Assembly (NCBI GenBank): GCA_964630305.1
Contig: CAZVTR010000027.1
Coordinates: 1-35,354 of the forward strand
Reading direction: 5' to 3'
DNA from: JAKPPT01 sp964630305
GTDB lineage: Bacteria > Spirochaetota > Spirochaetia > Treponematales > UBA12059
Length of the DNA: 35,354 nucleotides
The notes below the pieces were generated by a model. It ran no database searches and was not told where the DNA came from. It saw only the letters and a program-made list of their open reading frames with translations. This document shows, piece by piece, positions 18,928 to 25,948 of this stretch. Position 1 is the stretch's first letter; every line of letters starts with the position of its first letter. A program made the translations under genes and the position numbers.

Positions 18928-20517
18928 TTAACGTTTCCTCTGAAATATTCTATAATTTATTTCCGGGAATATATTATTTTTACGCTCAAGCCTCGTAACC
19001 CATTCTGTTCCTACCGTGTTAGCACAAATCATCTCATAAATATGTGAAAAATTCATAACTGCATCCTCTATTTGCCTGCGGGCAAACGAAGCCGATTTTC
19101 CGGTATACATAAGAAACGGCCAATCTGATGCCATAGCAAGGAGCACCTCGCGAGCAGCTTGATTGAGTACTCGTTCACGGAGCGCATGTTCATCTGGAAA
19201 GCGTTCGGATAGTTCAACCATTCGTTCAATTAGTTTATATACATGTCTGTAGATCCAGTCATTTGATTTATTGAGCCACGGTTCAGCATAGCCTTCTGCA
19301 GACCAGGAAGAATACTCTGGATTACACTCCTGAGTCTCTGGTTTCTTTTTAATTACATCATTAAGATTTACAAATCCAAGTTCTGTAGTTGTTTGGGCAG
19401 CTCTAAAAACAGCTTCCAGCCAGTCAATGCCTTCAAACCACCAGTGCCCGAATAGTTCTGCATCGAAAGGAGCAACAATAAGTGCTGGTTTTTGTAATTT
19501 TTCGGATGCCTTGCGTAGTTTTCTATTCTGGTTATACAGGAAATTCTCAGCGTGCTCGACTACTTTTGCTTTTGCTTTTTCGGGTATATATATATGTTTC
19601 TCAACACCATCTTGACCCGTTATTGCATAATACTTAAACCCTGTAAAGGTTCGTACCTGGTTAGTATCAATGAACGGTTCTATGTAATCGAGCGGAAGGT
19701 CAAAACCAATATCTTTATAAAAATCTCTATACACCACATCAGACGGATATCCTGTTTTTTCAGACCAAACAGATTCTGTTGCTTCTATATCACGAAAAAA
19801 AGTAATGAGTCCATGTTTTGTTTTACCAGGGACATATGTCGTAAATCGAGCAGGGGGCTTCCCCGTTAAGCCCGACCGTGCAGTTACTATTGTATAATCA
19901 AAACTGTATGATGTCAGCACTTTATCTAACTCTGGATACCACCCTAAATGCGGTACCCAGAATCCATTTGGAATCATTGAAAACACAGATCGAAACACCT
20001 GAATTGCCGTTTCAACCTGCGCATTAATGGCTGATTGATATTGTCTATATAAAGGAAGAAAAGCTCCAGTTGCAGCACCAACCATGAGCTCAAGTCTTCC
20101 TTTTTTATAATAGTAATCAAAAGCAGATGTTATATTTTTACCATATAAAACAGAAAAATCATCGAGTGCGCGCTCATACAGTTCGGTATACATTACTGCA
20201 AGATTATGTAGCTCTGGTGTATGCTGAGTCCGCTCTTGTTCCTTTTCCCCAAGTTCAATTTGCTTGTGAAGCCATGAAATATATCGTGACTGAATAAGCT
20301 CATCTGAAAACATGGTTAACAGCGTGGGAGAAAATGCTATGGTTAATTTCCATGGGACACGATCGGCATCGAGCCGGGAAAACATACGCAATAAAGGAAG
20401 ATATGTTTCTGACAGAGCCTCAAAAAGCCAGCGTTCTTCTATAAAACTGCAGTAATCGGGTTGACGTACAAATGGCAAATGCGCATTTAACACAATAGCA
20501 GTACTTCCGTTAATCAT
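18928..20517 (-). CDS. GH57 branching-enzyme-like protein, probably lacking the catalytic nucleophile
   Basis: A 529-residue member of glycoside hydrolase family 57 of the glucan-branching (DUF1957-containing) type. Conserved parts are the N-terminal LNAHLPFVR motif (residues 10-18), YPSDVVYRDFYKDIGFDLP (257-275), FDAELFGHWWFEG with the expected acid/base Asp 352, the SDWPFLMYTGKSASFARR block (464-481) and the usual length. Two key positions differ. The region normally reading W-x-P-E-C-A-Y, whose Glu is the nucleophile, reads FWVPHLGWYP with His 190 in its place. The region-2 His of the usual ATHG-type motif is Gly 151 (AATGAFLPL). It may be a non-catalytic glycan binder or use altered chemistry. 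The ATG follows CAGGAGTTTTT. It lies 27 nt after the DUF4912 gene, a pairing I have seen before. Confidence 0.85.
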   Translation of the reverse strand: MINGSTAIVLNAHLPFVRQPDYCSFIEERWLFEALSETYLPLLRMFSRLDADRVPWKLTIAFSPTLLTMFSDELIQSRYISWLHKQIELGEKEQERTQHTPELHNLAVMYTELYERALDDFSVLYGKNITSAFDYYYKKGRLELMVGAATGAFLPLYRQYQSAINAQVETAIQVFRSVFSMIPNGFWVPHLGWYPELDKVLTSYSFDYTIVTARSGLTGKPPARFTTYVPGKTKHGLITFFRDIEATESVWSEKTGYPSDVVYRDFYKDIGFDLPLDYIEPFIDTNQVRTFTGFKYYAITGQDGVEKHIYIPEKAKAKVVEHAENFLYNQNRKLRKASEKLQKPALIVAPFDAELFGHWWFEGIDWLEAVFRAAQTTTELGFVNLNDVIKKKPETQECNPEYSSWSAEGYAEPWLNKSNDWIYRHVYKLIERMVELSERFPDEHALRERVLNQAAREVLLAMASDWPFLMYTGKSASFARRQIEDAVMNFSHIYEMICANTVGTEWVTRLERKNNIFPEINYRIFQRKR

Positions 20518-20544
20518 AAAAACTCCTGCAGCTGCACGTAGATG

Positions 20545-21255
20545 TTAATCATCAATTTTAGGCATGATGCGCGAAGGATGATGATCCTGCATCATATAAA
20601 GATTTAAGGAATCTGCTCCGGAAAGCTCATACAATTCTGGATCTATTGCTTCAAAAAGTTCTTCGGTCGAAGCGTACCAGGCACGCGGTGTATGCACTAT
20701 GCCAGAATGACAGATTTCAACCTTTCCAGCATCAGATACAGCAACAAGCTGGACACGATAATCACTATCAGGATCTGGCAGATTAATATACCAGGAATTA
20801 TCATGCAATGAAACTGCAACATCAAATGATGCAAGAACCTTTTTTGTTGATAAATCGATTTTTTGGACATGGAGCGCAAGTCCGTTCATCTGTTCACCCA
20901 GTCCAAACTTATTAAAATCATCATCACTTATATCCCAGAATACAAAGGCCCAGCCAGAATCCTTTACAATTAGGTGAACAACAGTTTCATTATACCTGGC
21001 AATTGTGGAAGGAGCGGCAACTAACGAAGCCTCAATTTCATCCAGTTCTGATCCGGAAAACTTTTTTTCTTCAACATGGATTGCAACAGTGCTTGCAAGC
21101 TTCCTTTCCATGGAGTCTTCTAAATAAGCGTCTAAAATTTCGCCAATAACAATAAACTTATCAAGATCAGGCGGGAGCCCCAGCCCCATTTTTTCGGACA
21201 GAGTATATAAAGCTTCAATCGAAAGTTCTTCAAGTTTTTCTGGAATCACAGGCAC
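20545..21255 (-). CDS. DUF4912-domain protein
   Basis: A 236-residue protein starting at GTG (MPVIPEKL when initiated). The first 45 residues (LEELSIEALYTLSEKMGL) resemble a short SAP/Rho-N-like helical motif. The centre, from about residue 80, carries the DUF4912 pattern: a short acidic stretch, YNETVVHLIVKDSGWAFVFWDIS and later strands such as VQLVAVSDAGKVEI. The acidic C-terminus ends in PKIDD. Members often sit next to GH57/DUF1957 glucan enzymes, as here. The precise role is unknown; a regulatory or carbohydrate-linked function is inferred. No clear ribosome binding site is seen before the GTG, which lies 25 nt after the pcnB stop, so translational coupling is likely. Confidence 0.8.
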   Translation of the reverse strand: MPVIPEKLEELSIEALYTLSEKMGLGLPPDLDKFIVIGEILDAYLEDSMERKLASTVAIHVEEKKFSGSELDEIEASLVAAPSTIARYNETVVHLIVKDSGWAFVFWDISDDDFNKFGLGEQMNGLALHVQKIDLSTKKVLASFDVAVSLHDNSWYINLPDPDSDYRVQLVAVSDAGKVEICHSGIVHTPRAWYASTEELFEAIDPELYELSGADSLNLYMMQDHHPSRIMPKIDD

Positions 21256-21280
21256 ATAATTATTTATATTAAGAATGATG

Positions 21281-22366
21281 TCAAGATGGTAAGCGGCGCA
21301 CAGATGGTCGTTTTGCCTTTAAAAACTGTTTTCTAGCTATTGGCTTTTCTGATTTTCCAGAATAATAACTTATTGCATTCTCAATACCCATTCTTGGGAG
21401 TGTCAGCGGTTTTAAGAATTCCCGTACAACAGGATACACATGAAGATGCACTTCTCTTGCAGAAACAAGCCCCGAACGCGAAAGTGATATCTCTATAACA
21501 GTCTTTAATAAATATCTAAATAATATTTCCAGTGCTTTATCCTGTGAATTCTGAACATATGTATCCAGCGCTTGTAAATCCTTACTAAATGCATCGCGAA
21601 ATTGAGTGTCATTTATAATGTCATGAAATGATGGTACAAAGTATTCAAGGAGATGATATGTTTCAAATGCATTAAAACAATGATATGAGCTGCCGCTTTT
21701 TATTATCTTTAAAAACTCTTCACTCAATCTGCTTGCCGAAATAGAAGTGAGCAAAGAAGCTTGCTGAACTATTTTCTTTTTCATTGGAGCAGGTATATGC
21801 AAATTAAAAACTGCGGCATATTTCACAGCACGGAGCATTCTTACCGGATCTTCTGAAAAAATTACTTCTAGCGGAATAATCGGTTTAATGATTTTTTTTC
21901 GTATATCATCAAAACCATGAATAAAATCGATTAGTTCTTCATTGATGGGGTTGTAATAGAGTGCATTCATGGTAAAATCGCGGCGCATCACGTCTTCTGC
22001 AATCGTGCCAAATTCATTGCTGTTTTCAGATTCTGCCCGAAACGTAGCTACCTCATAGTATGCAGCACCGCTATATACATGCACCAATTTAAAACGATTT
22101 CCGATGATTCTGCTTTTAAAAAATAGCTTTCTTACTTCTTGCGGATGTGCATCAGTTACAATATCAATATCTTTAGGTTTACGTCCTAAGATGACATCGC
22201 GTATCGCGCCGCCGACTATGTAAGCGTCATATCCAGCAGAGCGAAGTCTCCTTATTATATCCAGAGCTTGTGCATCAAAAACTGTGCGTGATATTTTATG
22301 CTCATGTTTTGTATATATAAGCGCTTTTCTTGAATTATGCGCACCTTTCAAGTATCGAACCAACAC
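21281..22366 (-). CDS. pcnB: Poly(A) polymerase / tRNA nucleotidyltransferase family (PcnB-type)
   Basis: A 361-residue class II nucleotidyltransferase. The catalytic block is at about residues 50-72: VGGAIRDVILGRKPKDIDIV, with the G-G-x-x-R-D and D-x-D metal-binding acidic residues. The pattern IIGNRFKLVHV then EVATFR resembles the poly(A) polymerase signature more than the CCA-enzyme one. The neck region EDPVRMLRAVKYAA is typical of PcnB. The start is GTG at 22366, without an obvious Shine-Dalgarno. I keep it because the N-terminal RYLKG...IYTKHEHKISR matches my memory of treponemal PcnB starts. It likely adds 3' A tails that promote RNA decay. First gene of the four-gene run. Confidence 0.88.
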   Translation of the reverse strand: MLVRYLKGAHNSRKALIYTKHEHKISRTVFDAQALDIIRRLRSAGYDAYIVGGAIRDVILGRKPKDIDIVTDAHPQEVRKLFFKSRIIGNRFKLVHVYSGAAYYEVATFRAESENSNEFGTIAEDVMRRDFTMNALYYNPINEELIDFIHGFDDIRKKIIKPIIPLEVIFSEDPVRMLRAVKYAAVFNLHIPAPMKKKIVQQASLLTSISASRLSEEFLKIIKSGSSYHCFNAFETYHLLEYFVPSFHDIINDTQFRDAFSKDLQALDTYVQNSQDKALEILFRYLLKTVIEISLSRSGLVSAREVHLHVYPVVREFLKPLTLPRMGIENAISYYSGKSEKPIARKQFLKAKRPSVRRLPS

Positions 22367-22459
22367 AGACTGATAAATACCTCTTATACTATAAAATGCA
22401 ACATGAGTATAAAATACAATGCTATCAATTACAAGCTCATGCTAAAAACTGGAATTAGA

Positions 22460-22492
22460 GACAAAGCCGGTATGTAAGCTTCCGGCTTTGTC
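22460..22492 (-). terminator. Hairpin downstream of the hydrolase gene
   Basis: An 11-bp perfect stem, GACAAAGCCGG (22460-22470) with CCGGCTTTGTC (22482-22492), and an 11-nt loop. In the minus direction it lies about 33 nt after the hydrolase stop. A T-run (AGTTTTT) is present only about 10 nt further on, so termination may be partial. It also separates the hydrolase from the pcnB run. Confidence 0.6.
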
Positions 22493-22525
22493 CATTTGCA
22501 TAGTGAAGTAAACTATACTGTGCTT

Positions 22526-23449
22526 TTAAGCGCCATGAGCTTTAAGCCAATGTAAAACATCCTGCATCACTTCATCGCGATTTGTTTCATTGAGCGTTTC
22601 ATGTCTTGCATCGGGATACAGTTTTTTAGTTACATCAGCTATATTGAGTTTTTTATATTCATTGTATAGCTGATCAAAGGAACCAGTAGCGCCTCCTACA
22701 GGATCTTTAGAGCCGGCGAACATATAAATAGGCAAATTTTTGGGTATTGCCTGCATGGTTTTTGGATTATGTATCCACATAAGCCCGCCTAAGAGATCCC
22801 GGAAAAAACCAAATGTGCAGACAAACCCACAGAACGGATCATTTACATATTTATCCACTTCAACAGGATCTCGTGAAAGCCAGTCAAATTTCGTTCGTAC
22901 TGGCTGAAATTCTTTATTAAATGCACCAAAACTCATAGAATCCATGAGCGGTGTTTTCTTTTTTTGCCCCACAAAAAAACAACCAAGGTTGGCAAGTATT
23001 CTCCCTACAGCTACAATTGGACCACCGTTGCCTGCTGTACCGGAAAGGATACATCCCTTAAGTTCATTGCCATACAGTGCAATATACCCCTGAGAAAGAA
23101 ACGAACCCCATGAGTGACCAAGCAGAAACAGTGGTAAGCCTGGATTCTTTTGTTTGATAAACTGCGACAGTTCATGGAGATCTTCGATTACTCGTTTAAA
23201 ACCGTCTTTATCCGCTAGCCAGCCTAATTCGCCTTCCTGGGCTGTTTTTCCATGACCGCGATGGTCTTCTGCCCATACATCAATACCATGCGCAGTTAAT
23301 AACTCAGCAAGCCTTGCATAGCGTGCTGCATGTTCAGCCATACCATGCGCTATCATCAGCACTGATGTTGGCTTTCCGGAAGGAGACCAATGGTACACAT
23401 GAATTGCCTTGCCGTCAGAGGCAGTAAATGTAAGTTCTTCTGTCTTCAT
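22526..23449 (-). CDS. Serine alpha/beta hydrolase, monoacylglycerol lipase / lysophospholipase type
   Basis: A 307-residue enzyme with a full alpha/beta-hydrolase layout. The oxyanion segment is IAHGMAEHAARY, followed by the EDHRGHGKT motif typical of the lysophospholipase (Hydrolase_4) group. The nucleophile elbow is GHSWGS (Ser 113). Asp 249 is in FAGSKDPVGG and His 283 in DARHETLNE. All three catalytic residues are in place and spaced normally. No signal peptide, so it acts in the cytoplasm, probably hydrolysing monoacylglycerol or lysophospholipid. It is divergent from the flagellar genes on its right. No strong ribosome binding site is visible before the ATG. Confidence 0.9.
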   Translation of the reverse strand: MKTEELTFTASDGKAIHVYHWSPSGKPTSVLMIAHGMAEHAARYARLAELLTAHGIDVWAEDHRGHGKTAQEGELGWLADKDGFKRVIEDLHELSQFIKQKNPGLPLFLLGHSWGSFLSQGYIALYGNELKGCILSGTAGNGGPIVAVGRILANLGCFFVGQKKKTPLMDSMSFGAFNKEFQPVRTKFDWLSRDPVEVDKYVNDPFCGFVCTFGFFRDLLGGLMWIHNPKTMQAIPKNLPIYMFAGSKDPVGGATGSFDQLYNEYKKLNIADVTKKLYPDARHETLNETNRDEVMQDVLHWLKAHGA

Positions 23450-23556
23450 GGTTACTAGTGTAAATCATCAACAAAAAAAATGCCAGCAAATTCAGCTTTC
23501 ACAGAATTCTCAATAGTATTAAGCATTTATTTTGAATGCTGTCGTAATTTTATAAC

Positions 23557-23584
23557 TAAAGTTTTTAAGGGTACATGCCGATAT
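23557..23584 (+). promoter_or_regulatory. Sigma-28 (FliA-type) promoter of the first flaB
   Basis: TAAAG (23557-23561), 15 nt, then GCCGATAT (23577-23584), one base from the consensus TAAAG-N15-GCCGATAA. It is correctly oriented for the flagellin gene and predicts a start near 23592 and a leader of about 230 nt. Confidence 0.85.
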
Positions 23585-23780
23585 GAATAAGTGAAGCAGC
23601 CTGTTCTCTCTGCTAAAGCTAGAAAGGACAGAGTTTTGCTTTTCTTATATCAGTATCGGAAAGGAGGTTCTGAACTTAAATAAAAAAGTTTTGGCAAAAA
23701 AGATATGTTACTTGTAACAGATCTTCATGCCTGACGGTGGTGTTTTATACAACACTGTTTACTATTTTATCTGGTAATCC
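23585..23780 (+). promoter_or_regulatory. Long flaB leader with a 26-bp palindrome and an extra Shine-Dalgarno-like site
   Basis: This stretch holds no gene. A perfect AAGGAGG at 23661-23667 is not followed by an ATG, so it would act as a decoy or start only a very short peptide. A 26-bp palindrome at 23700-23725 has arms AAGAT-A-TGTTAC and GTAACA-G-ATCTT around TT, with one mismatch. A smaller GTGTT/AACAC hairpin follows near 23744-23760. The length and structure suggest post-transcriptional control of the flagellin mRNA. Confidence 0.5.
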
Positions 23781-23816
23781 CGCAGTTCATGGAGGAACTG
23801 CGTACATTCAAGGAGG
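23781..23816 (+). promoter_or_regulatory. Hairpin with ATGGA loop plus Shine-Dalgarno, candidate CsrA site of the first flaB
   Basis: CGCAGTTC (23781-23788) pairs perfectly with GAACTGCG (23795-23802), leaving the loop ATGGAG. Eight nt later AAGGAGG (23810-23816) is the ribosome binding site for the ATG at 23822. The loop GGA and the Shine-Dalgarno GGA are 21 nt apart. This is the arrangement of known CsrA targets, such as the Bacillus subtilis hag leader. The second flaB has the same design with a different stem sequence. Confidence 0.6.
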
Positions 23817-23821
23817 AATAT

Positions 23822-24682
23822 ATGATTATTAACCACAACCTCAGTGCCATGTTTGCAAACCGCAATGTTGGCATCAACAACCTCAGTGTTGAAAAAAACA
23901 TGGAGAAACTCTCATCCGGCCTCAGAATCAATCGCGCGGGTGACGATGCTTCCGGCCTCGCAGTATCCGAGAAAATGCGTTCTCAGATTCGCGGCTTGAA
24001 CCAGGCATCAAAGAATGCCGCAAACGGCATTTCACTCATCCAGACCTCTGAAGGCTATCTGCAGGAATCTCAGGATATTCTCCAGCGTCTTCGCGAGCTT
24101 GCTATCCAAGCTTCGAACGGTATCTATACCAATGAAGACCGCATGCAGATCCAGGTTGAAGTTTCTCAGCTCGTTGATGAAATTGACCGCATTGCAAGCC
24201 ATGCTCAGTTCAATGGTATGAACCTGTTAACGGGCCGCTTTGCTCGTGACAATGGAGACAACATCATTACTTCATCAATGTGGTTCCATATTGGTGCTAA
24301 CATGGATCAGCGCGAACGTGTATATATCGGCACCATGACCTCAAAAGCTCTGGGCGTACGGAATGTAGGCAGTGAAGAAATCATGTCACTTTCAACCCCG
24401 GAAAATGCAAACCGATCAATTGGTGTACTCGATGCAGCACTAAAGAAAATAAACAAGCAGCGAGCTGACCTCGGTGCATACCAGAACCGACTTGAACATG
24501 CAATTAAAGGCATTGACATCGGTGCAGAAAATCTGCAGGCAGCAGAAAGCCGCATTCGCGATGCTGATATGGCTAGCGAAATGGTTGAATACACAAAGAA
24601 CCGTATTCTTGTACAGGCATCAACTGCTATGCTTGCTCAGGCTAACCAGAAAACTCAAACTGTACTGCAGCTTCTGCAGTAA
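23822..24682 (+). CDS. flaB: FlaB-type flagellar filament core protein, first copy
   Basis: A 286-residue flagellin beginning MIINHNLSAMFANRNVG and containing the conserved KLSSGLRINRAGDDASGLAV and ADMASEMVEYTKNRIL regions that form the D0/D1 helical core. The middle is short, with no D2/D3 domains, as in spirochaetal FlaB. It includes GRFARDNGDN and MWFHIGANMDQR. No signal peptide: it is exported by the flagellar type III system to the periplasmic filament. I place the start at 23822 because AAGGAGGAATAT precedes it and family members start MIINHN. An upstream in-frame ATG at 23789 lies inside the leader hairpin and would add 11 atypical residues. Driven by the sigma-28 promoter at 23557. 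Confidence 0.96.
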   Translation: MIINHNLSAMFANRNVGINNLSVEKNMEKLSSGLRINRAGDDASGLAVSEKMRSQIRGLNQASKNAANGISLIQTSEGYLQESQDILQRLRELAIQASNGIYTNEDRMQIQVEVSQLVDEIDRIASHAQFNGMNLLTGRFARDNGDNIITSSMWFHIGANMDQRERVYIGTMTSKALGVRNVGSEEIMSLSTPENANRSIGVLDAALKKINKQRADLGAYQNRLEHAIKGIDIGAENLQAAESRIRDADMASEMVEYTKNRILVQASTAMLAQANQKTQTVLQLLQ

Positions 24683-24686
24683 ATTA

Positions 24687-24727
24687 ATAAGCAGGCTGTT
24701 ATACAGCCTGCTTATCTGTAATTTTTC
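24687..24727 (+). terminator. Rho-independent terminator after the first flaB
   Basis: ATAAGCAGGCTG (24687-24698) pairs perfectly with CAGCCTGCTTAT (24704-24715) around a 5-nt loop, 4 nt after the stop codon. A T-rich tract (ATTTTTC) follows at 24721-24727. Confidence 0.85.
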
Positions 24728-24767
24728 TTGCATCATTCAGCAAAATACAGTATAGTTACAGTGTAAC
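24728..24767 (+). promoter_or_regulatory. Sigma-70-type promoter of the second flaB with overlapping palindrome
   Basis: TTGCAT (24728-24733), 17 nt, TATAGT (24751-24756). The palindrome GTTAC-AGT-GTAAC (24755-24767) overlaps the -10 end and the expected start. A GTTAC-TT-GTAAC palindrome also occurs in the leader of the first flaB. A repressor or activator site is possible. Confidence 0.5.
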
Positions 24768-24792
24768 GTTTGATCTTTGACAAATACCCTCC

Positions 24793-24942
24793 TGTGCATG
24801 CGGGCGGGAAAGCTGAGCTTTTAAAGACTTTTTGTTTAGCAAAAAGCAAATAAAATAAAAAGGCTGAGCTTTCCCGTCGTGCGGAGGCTGAACGGTCAGG
24901 ATTGGGGGCATCAAAAATGTCCTGGCTCCGCAGTCATGCACA
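24793..24942. other. 150-nt self-complementary element between the flaB genes
   Basis: Outer arms TGTGCATG (24793-24800) and CATGCACA (24935-24942) are perfectly complementary. Inside, CGGGAAAGCTGAGC (24805-24818) pairs with GCTGAGCTTTCCCG (24863-24876) with one mismatch and continues as an A/T stem. Its loop holds a further hairpin, CTTTTTG/CAAAAAG (24828-24834 and 24840-24846). Then TGCGGAG (24880-24886) pairs with CTCCGCA (24926-24932), enclosing CAGGA/TCCTG. The whole folds as a closed two-branched structure on either strand. It could be a structured leader RNA of the second flaB or a small palindromic mobile repeat (MITE-like). I see no match to SRP RNA, tmRNA or RNase P RNA. Confidence 0.55.
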
Positions 24943-24948
24943 ATGGGC

Positions 24949-24986
24949 GTAAAGCATGGAACGCTTTACAGACTATTCAAGGAGGG
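24949..24986 (+). promoter_or_regulatory. Hairpin with ATGGA loop plus Shine-Dalgarno, candidate CsrA site of the second flaB
   Basis: GTAAAGC (24949-24955) pairs with GCTTTAC (24963-24969) around the loop ATGGAAC. AAGGAGGG (24979-24986) follows and serves the ATG at 24991. The loop GGA and Shine-Dalgarno GGA are 23 nt apart. The stem differs wholly from that of the first flaB leader, yet pairing and the ATGGA loop are kept, which favours a selected RNA structure. Confidence 0.6.
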
Positions 24987-24990
24987 TCAT

Positions 24991-25839
24991 ATGATTATAA
25001 ATCACAACATGAGCGCAATGTATGCCAACAGATCGCTGGGCGTAACTCAGTTGGAGCTCAACAAAAACATTGAAAAGCTGTCTTCAGGTATGCGGATTAA
25101 CCGTGCTGGCGATGATGCTTCCGGACTTGCGGTATCAGAAAAACTCCGCAGCCAGATCCGCGGCTTGAATCAGGCTGAGAAAAACATCCAGAACGGTGTT
25201 AACTTTATTCAAACAACCGAAGGATATCTGCAGGAAACCCAGGATATTCTGCACCGTCTGAGAGAGCTTTCAGTGCAATCAGCCAACGGTATTTATACCG
25301 CAGAAGACCGCATGCAGATTCAAGTAGAAGTTTCCCAGCTCGTTGATGAAGTTAACCGAATTGCAAGCCATGCTCAGTTTAACGGCATGAATATGCTCAC
25401 GGGACGTTTTGCACGGAATGGAAATGCTGTCATGCAGCTTCAGGTTGGTGCAAATATGGATCAAAACGAGCGAATCTATATTGGCACAATGACTGCACAG
25501 GCACTTGGCCTGCAGGGAGCACAGGGCAGCGGAGAAATGATTTCCATTTCTACACCAGAAAGTGCTAACCGTGCAATCGGCATGGTTGATGCTGCGCTCA
25601 AAGTTGTTTCAAAACAGCGTGCAGATCTTGGTGCATATCAGAATCGTTTTGAAATGGCAGCAAAAGGCGTTGCTATTGCTGCAGAAAACCTTCAGGCATC
25701 TGAGAGCCGCATCCGCGATACTGATATGGCAAGCGAAATGGTTAACTATGTTAAGAACCAGATCCTGTCTCAGGCTGGCGGTGCAATGCTTGCCCAGGCA
25801 AACACCAGAACTCAATCTGTCATGCAGCTTTTAGCATAA
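24991..25839 (+). CDS. flaB: FlaB-type flagellar filament core protein, second copy
   Basis: A 282-residue flagellin starting MIINHNMSAMYANRSLG, with the same core blocks as the first copy (KLSSGMRINRAGDDASGLAV, ESRIRDTDMASEMVNYVKNQIL). It differs mainly in the middle, where the residues just before the VGANMDQNERIYIGTMT segment are fewer (RNGNAVMQLQ). Two or more FlaB isoforms are normal in spirochaetes and assemble into one periplasmic filament. The start is set by AAGGAGGGTCAT before 24991. An upstream in-frame ATG at 24943 would translate through the leader hairpin and is rejected. Its promoter appears to be sigma-70-like, unlike the first copy. Confidence 0.96.
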   Translation: MIINHNMSAMYANRSLGVTQLELNKNIEKLSSGMRINRAGDDASGLAVSEKLRSQIRGLNQAEKNIQNGVNFIQTTEGYLQETQDILHRLRELSVQSANGIYTAEDRMQIQVEVSQLVDEVNRIASHAQFNGMNMLTGRFARNGNAVMQLQVGANMDQNERIYIGTMTAQALGLQGAQGSGEMISISTPESANRAIGMVDAALKVVSKQRADLGAYQNRFEMAAKGVAIAAENLQASESRIRDTDMASEMVNYVKNQILSQAGGAMLAQANTRTQSVMQLLA

Positions 25840-25850
25840 ATCCGTTCCTT

Positions 25851-25927
25851 CCCGAAGAGCTTCCTGGACGTCGTCTTTTCGGGACGAGTATTTTTGGTAA
25901 TGGGAGGGCAGCCCCCGCCCTCTTTTT
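25851..25927 (+). terminator. Two hairpin/T-run signals between the second flaB and flaG
   Basis: The first is CCCGAAGAG (25851-25859) with CTTTTCGGG (25875-25883, one G-T pair) and TTTTT at 25891-25895. The second is GAGGGC (25904-25909) with GCCCTC (25917-25922) and TTTTT at 25923-25927. The second ends only 21 nt before the flaG start. That leaves no room for a promoter, so flaG must be reached by read-through. Confidence 0.7.
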
Positions 25928-25948
25928 ACTTTTTTTAAGGAGCATGCT

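Noticed and set aside
23789..23821. N-terminal extension of the first flaB from ATG 23789
   Set aside because: The ATG is in the loop of the leader hairpin, FlaB proteins start MIINHN, and the ribosome binding site is right for 23822.
24756..24941. Minus-strand 61-residue open frame across the intergenic element
   Set aside because: No ribosome binding site or promoter is visible; the sequence is explained by the palindromic element.
24793..24942. The intergenic element as SRP RNA, tmRNA or RNase P RNA
   Set aside because: None of the conserved core motifs of these RNAs is present.
24943..24990. N-terminal extension of the second flaB from ATG 24943
   Set aside because: It would translate through the leader hairpin, and AAGGAGGG is placed for 24991.
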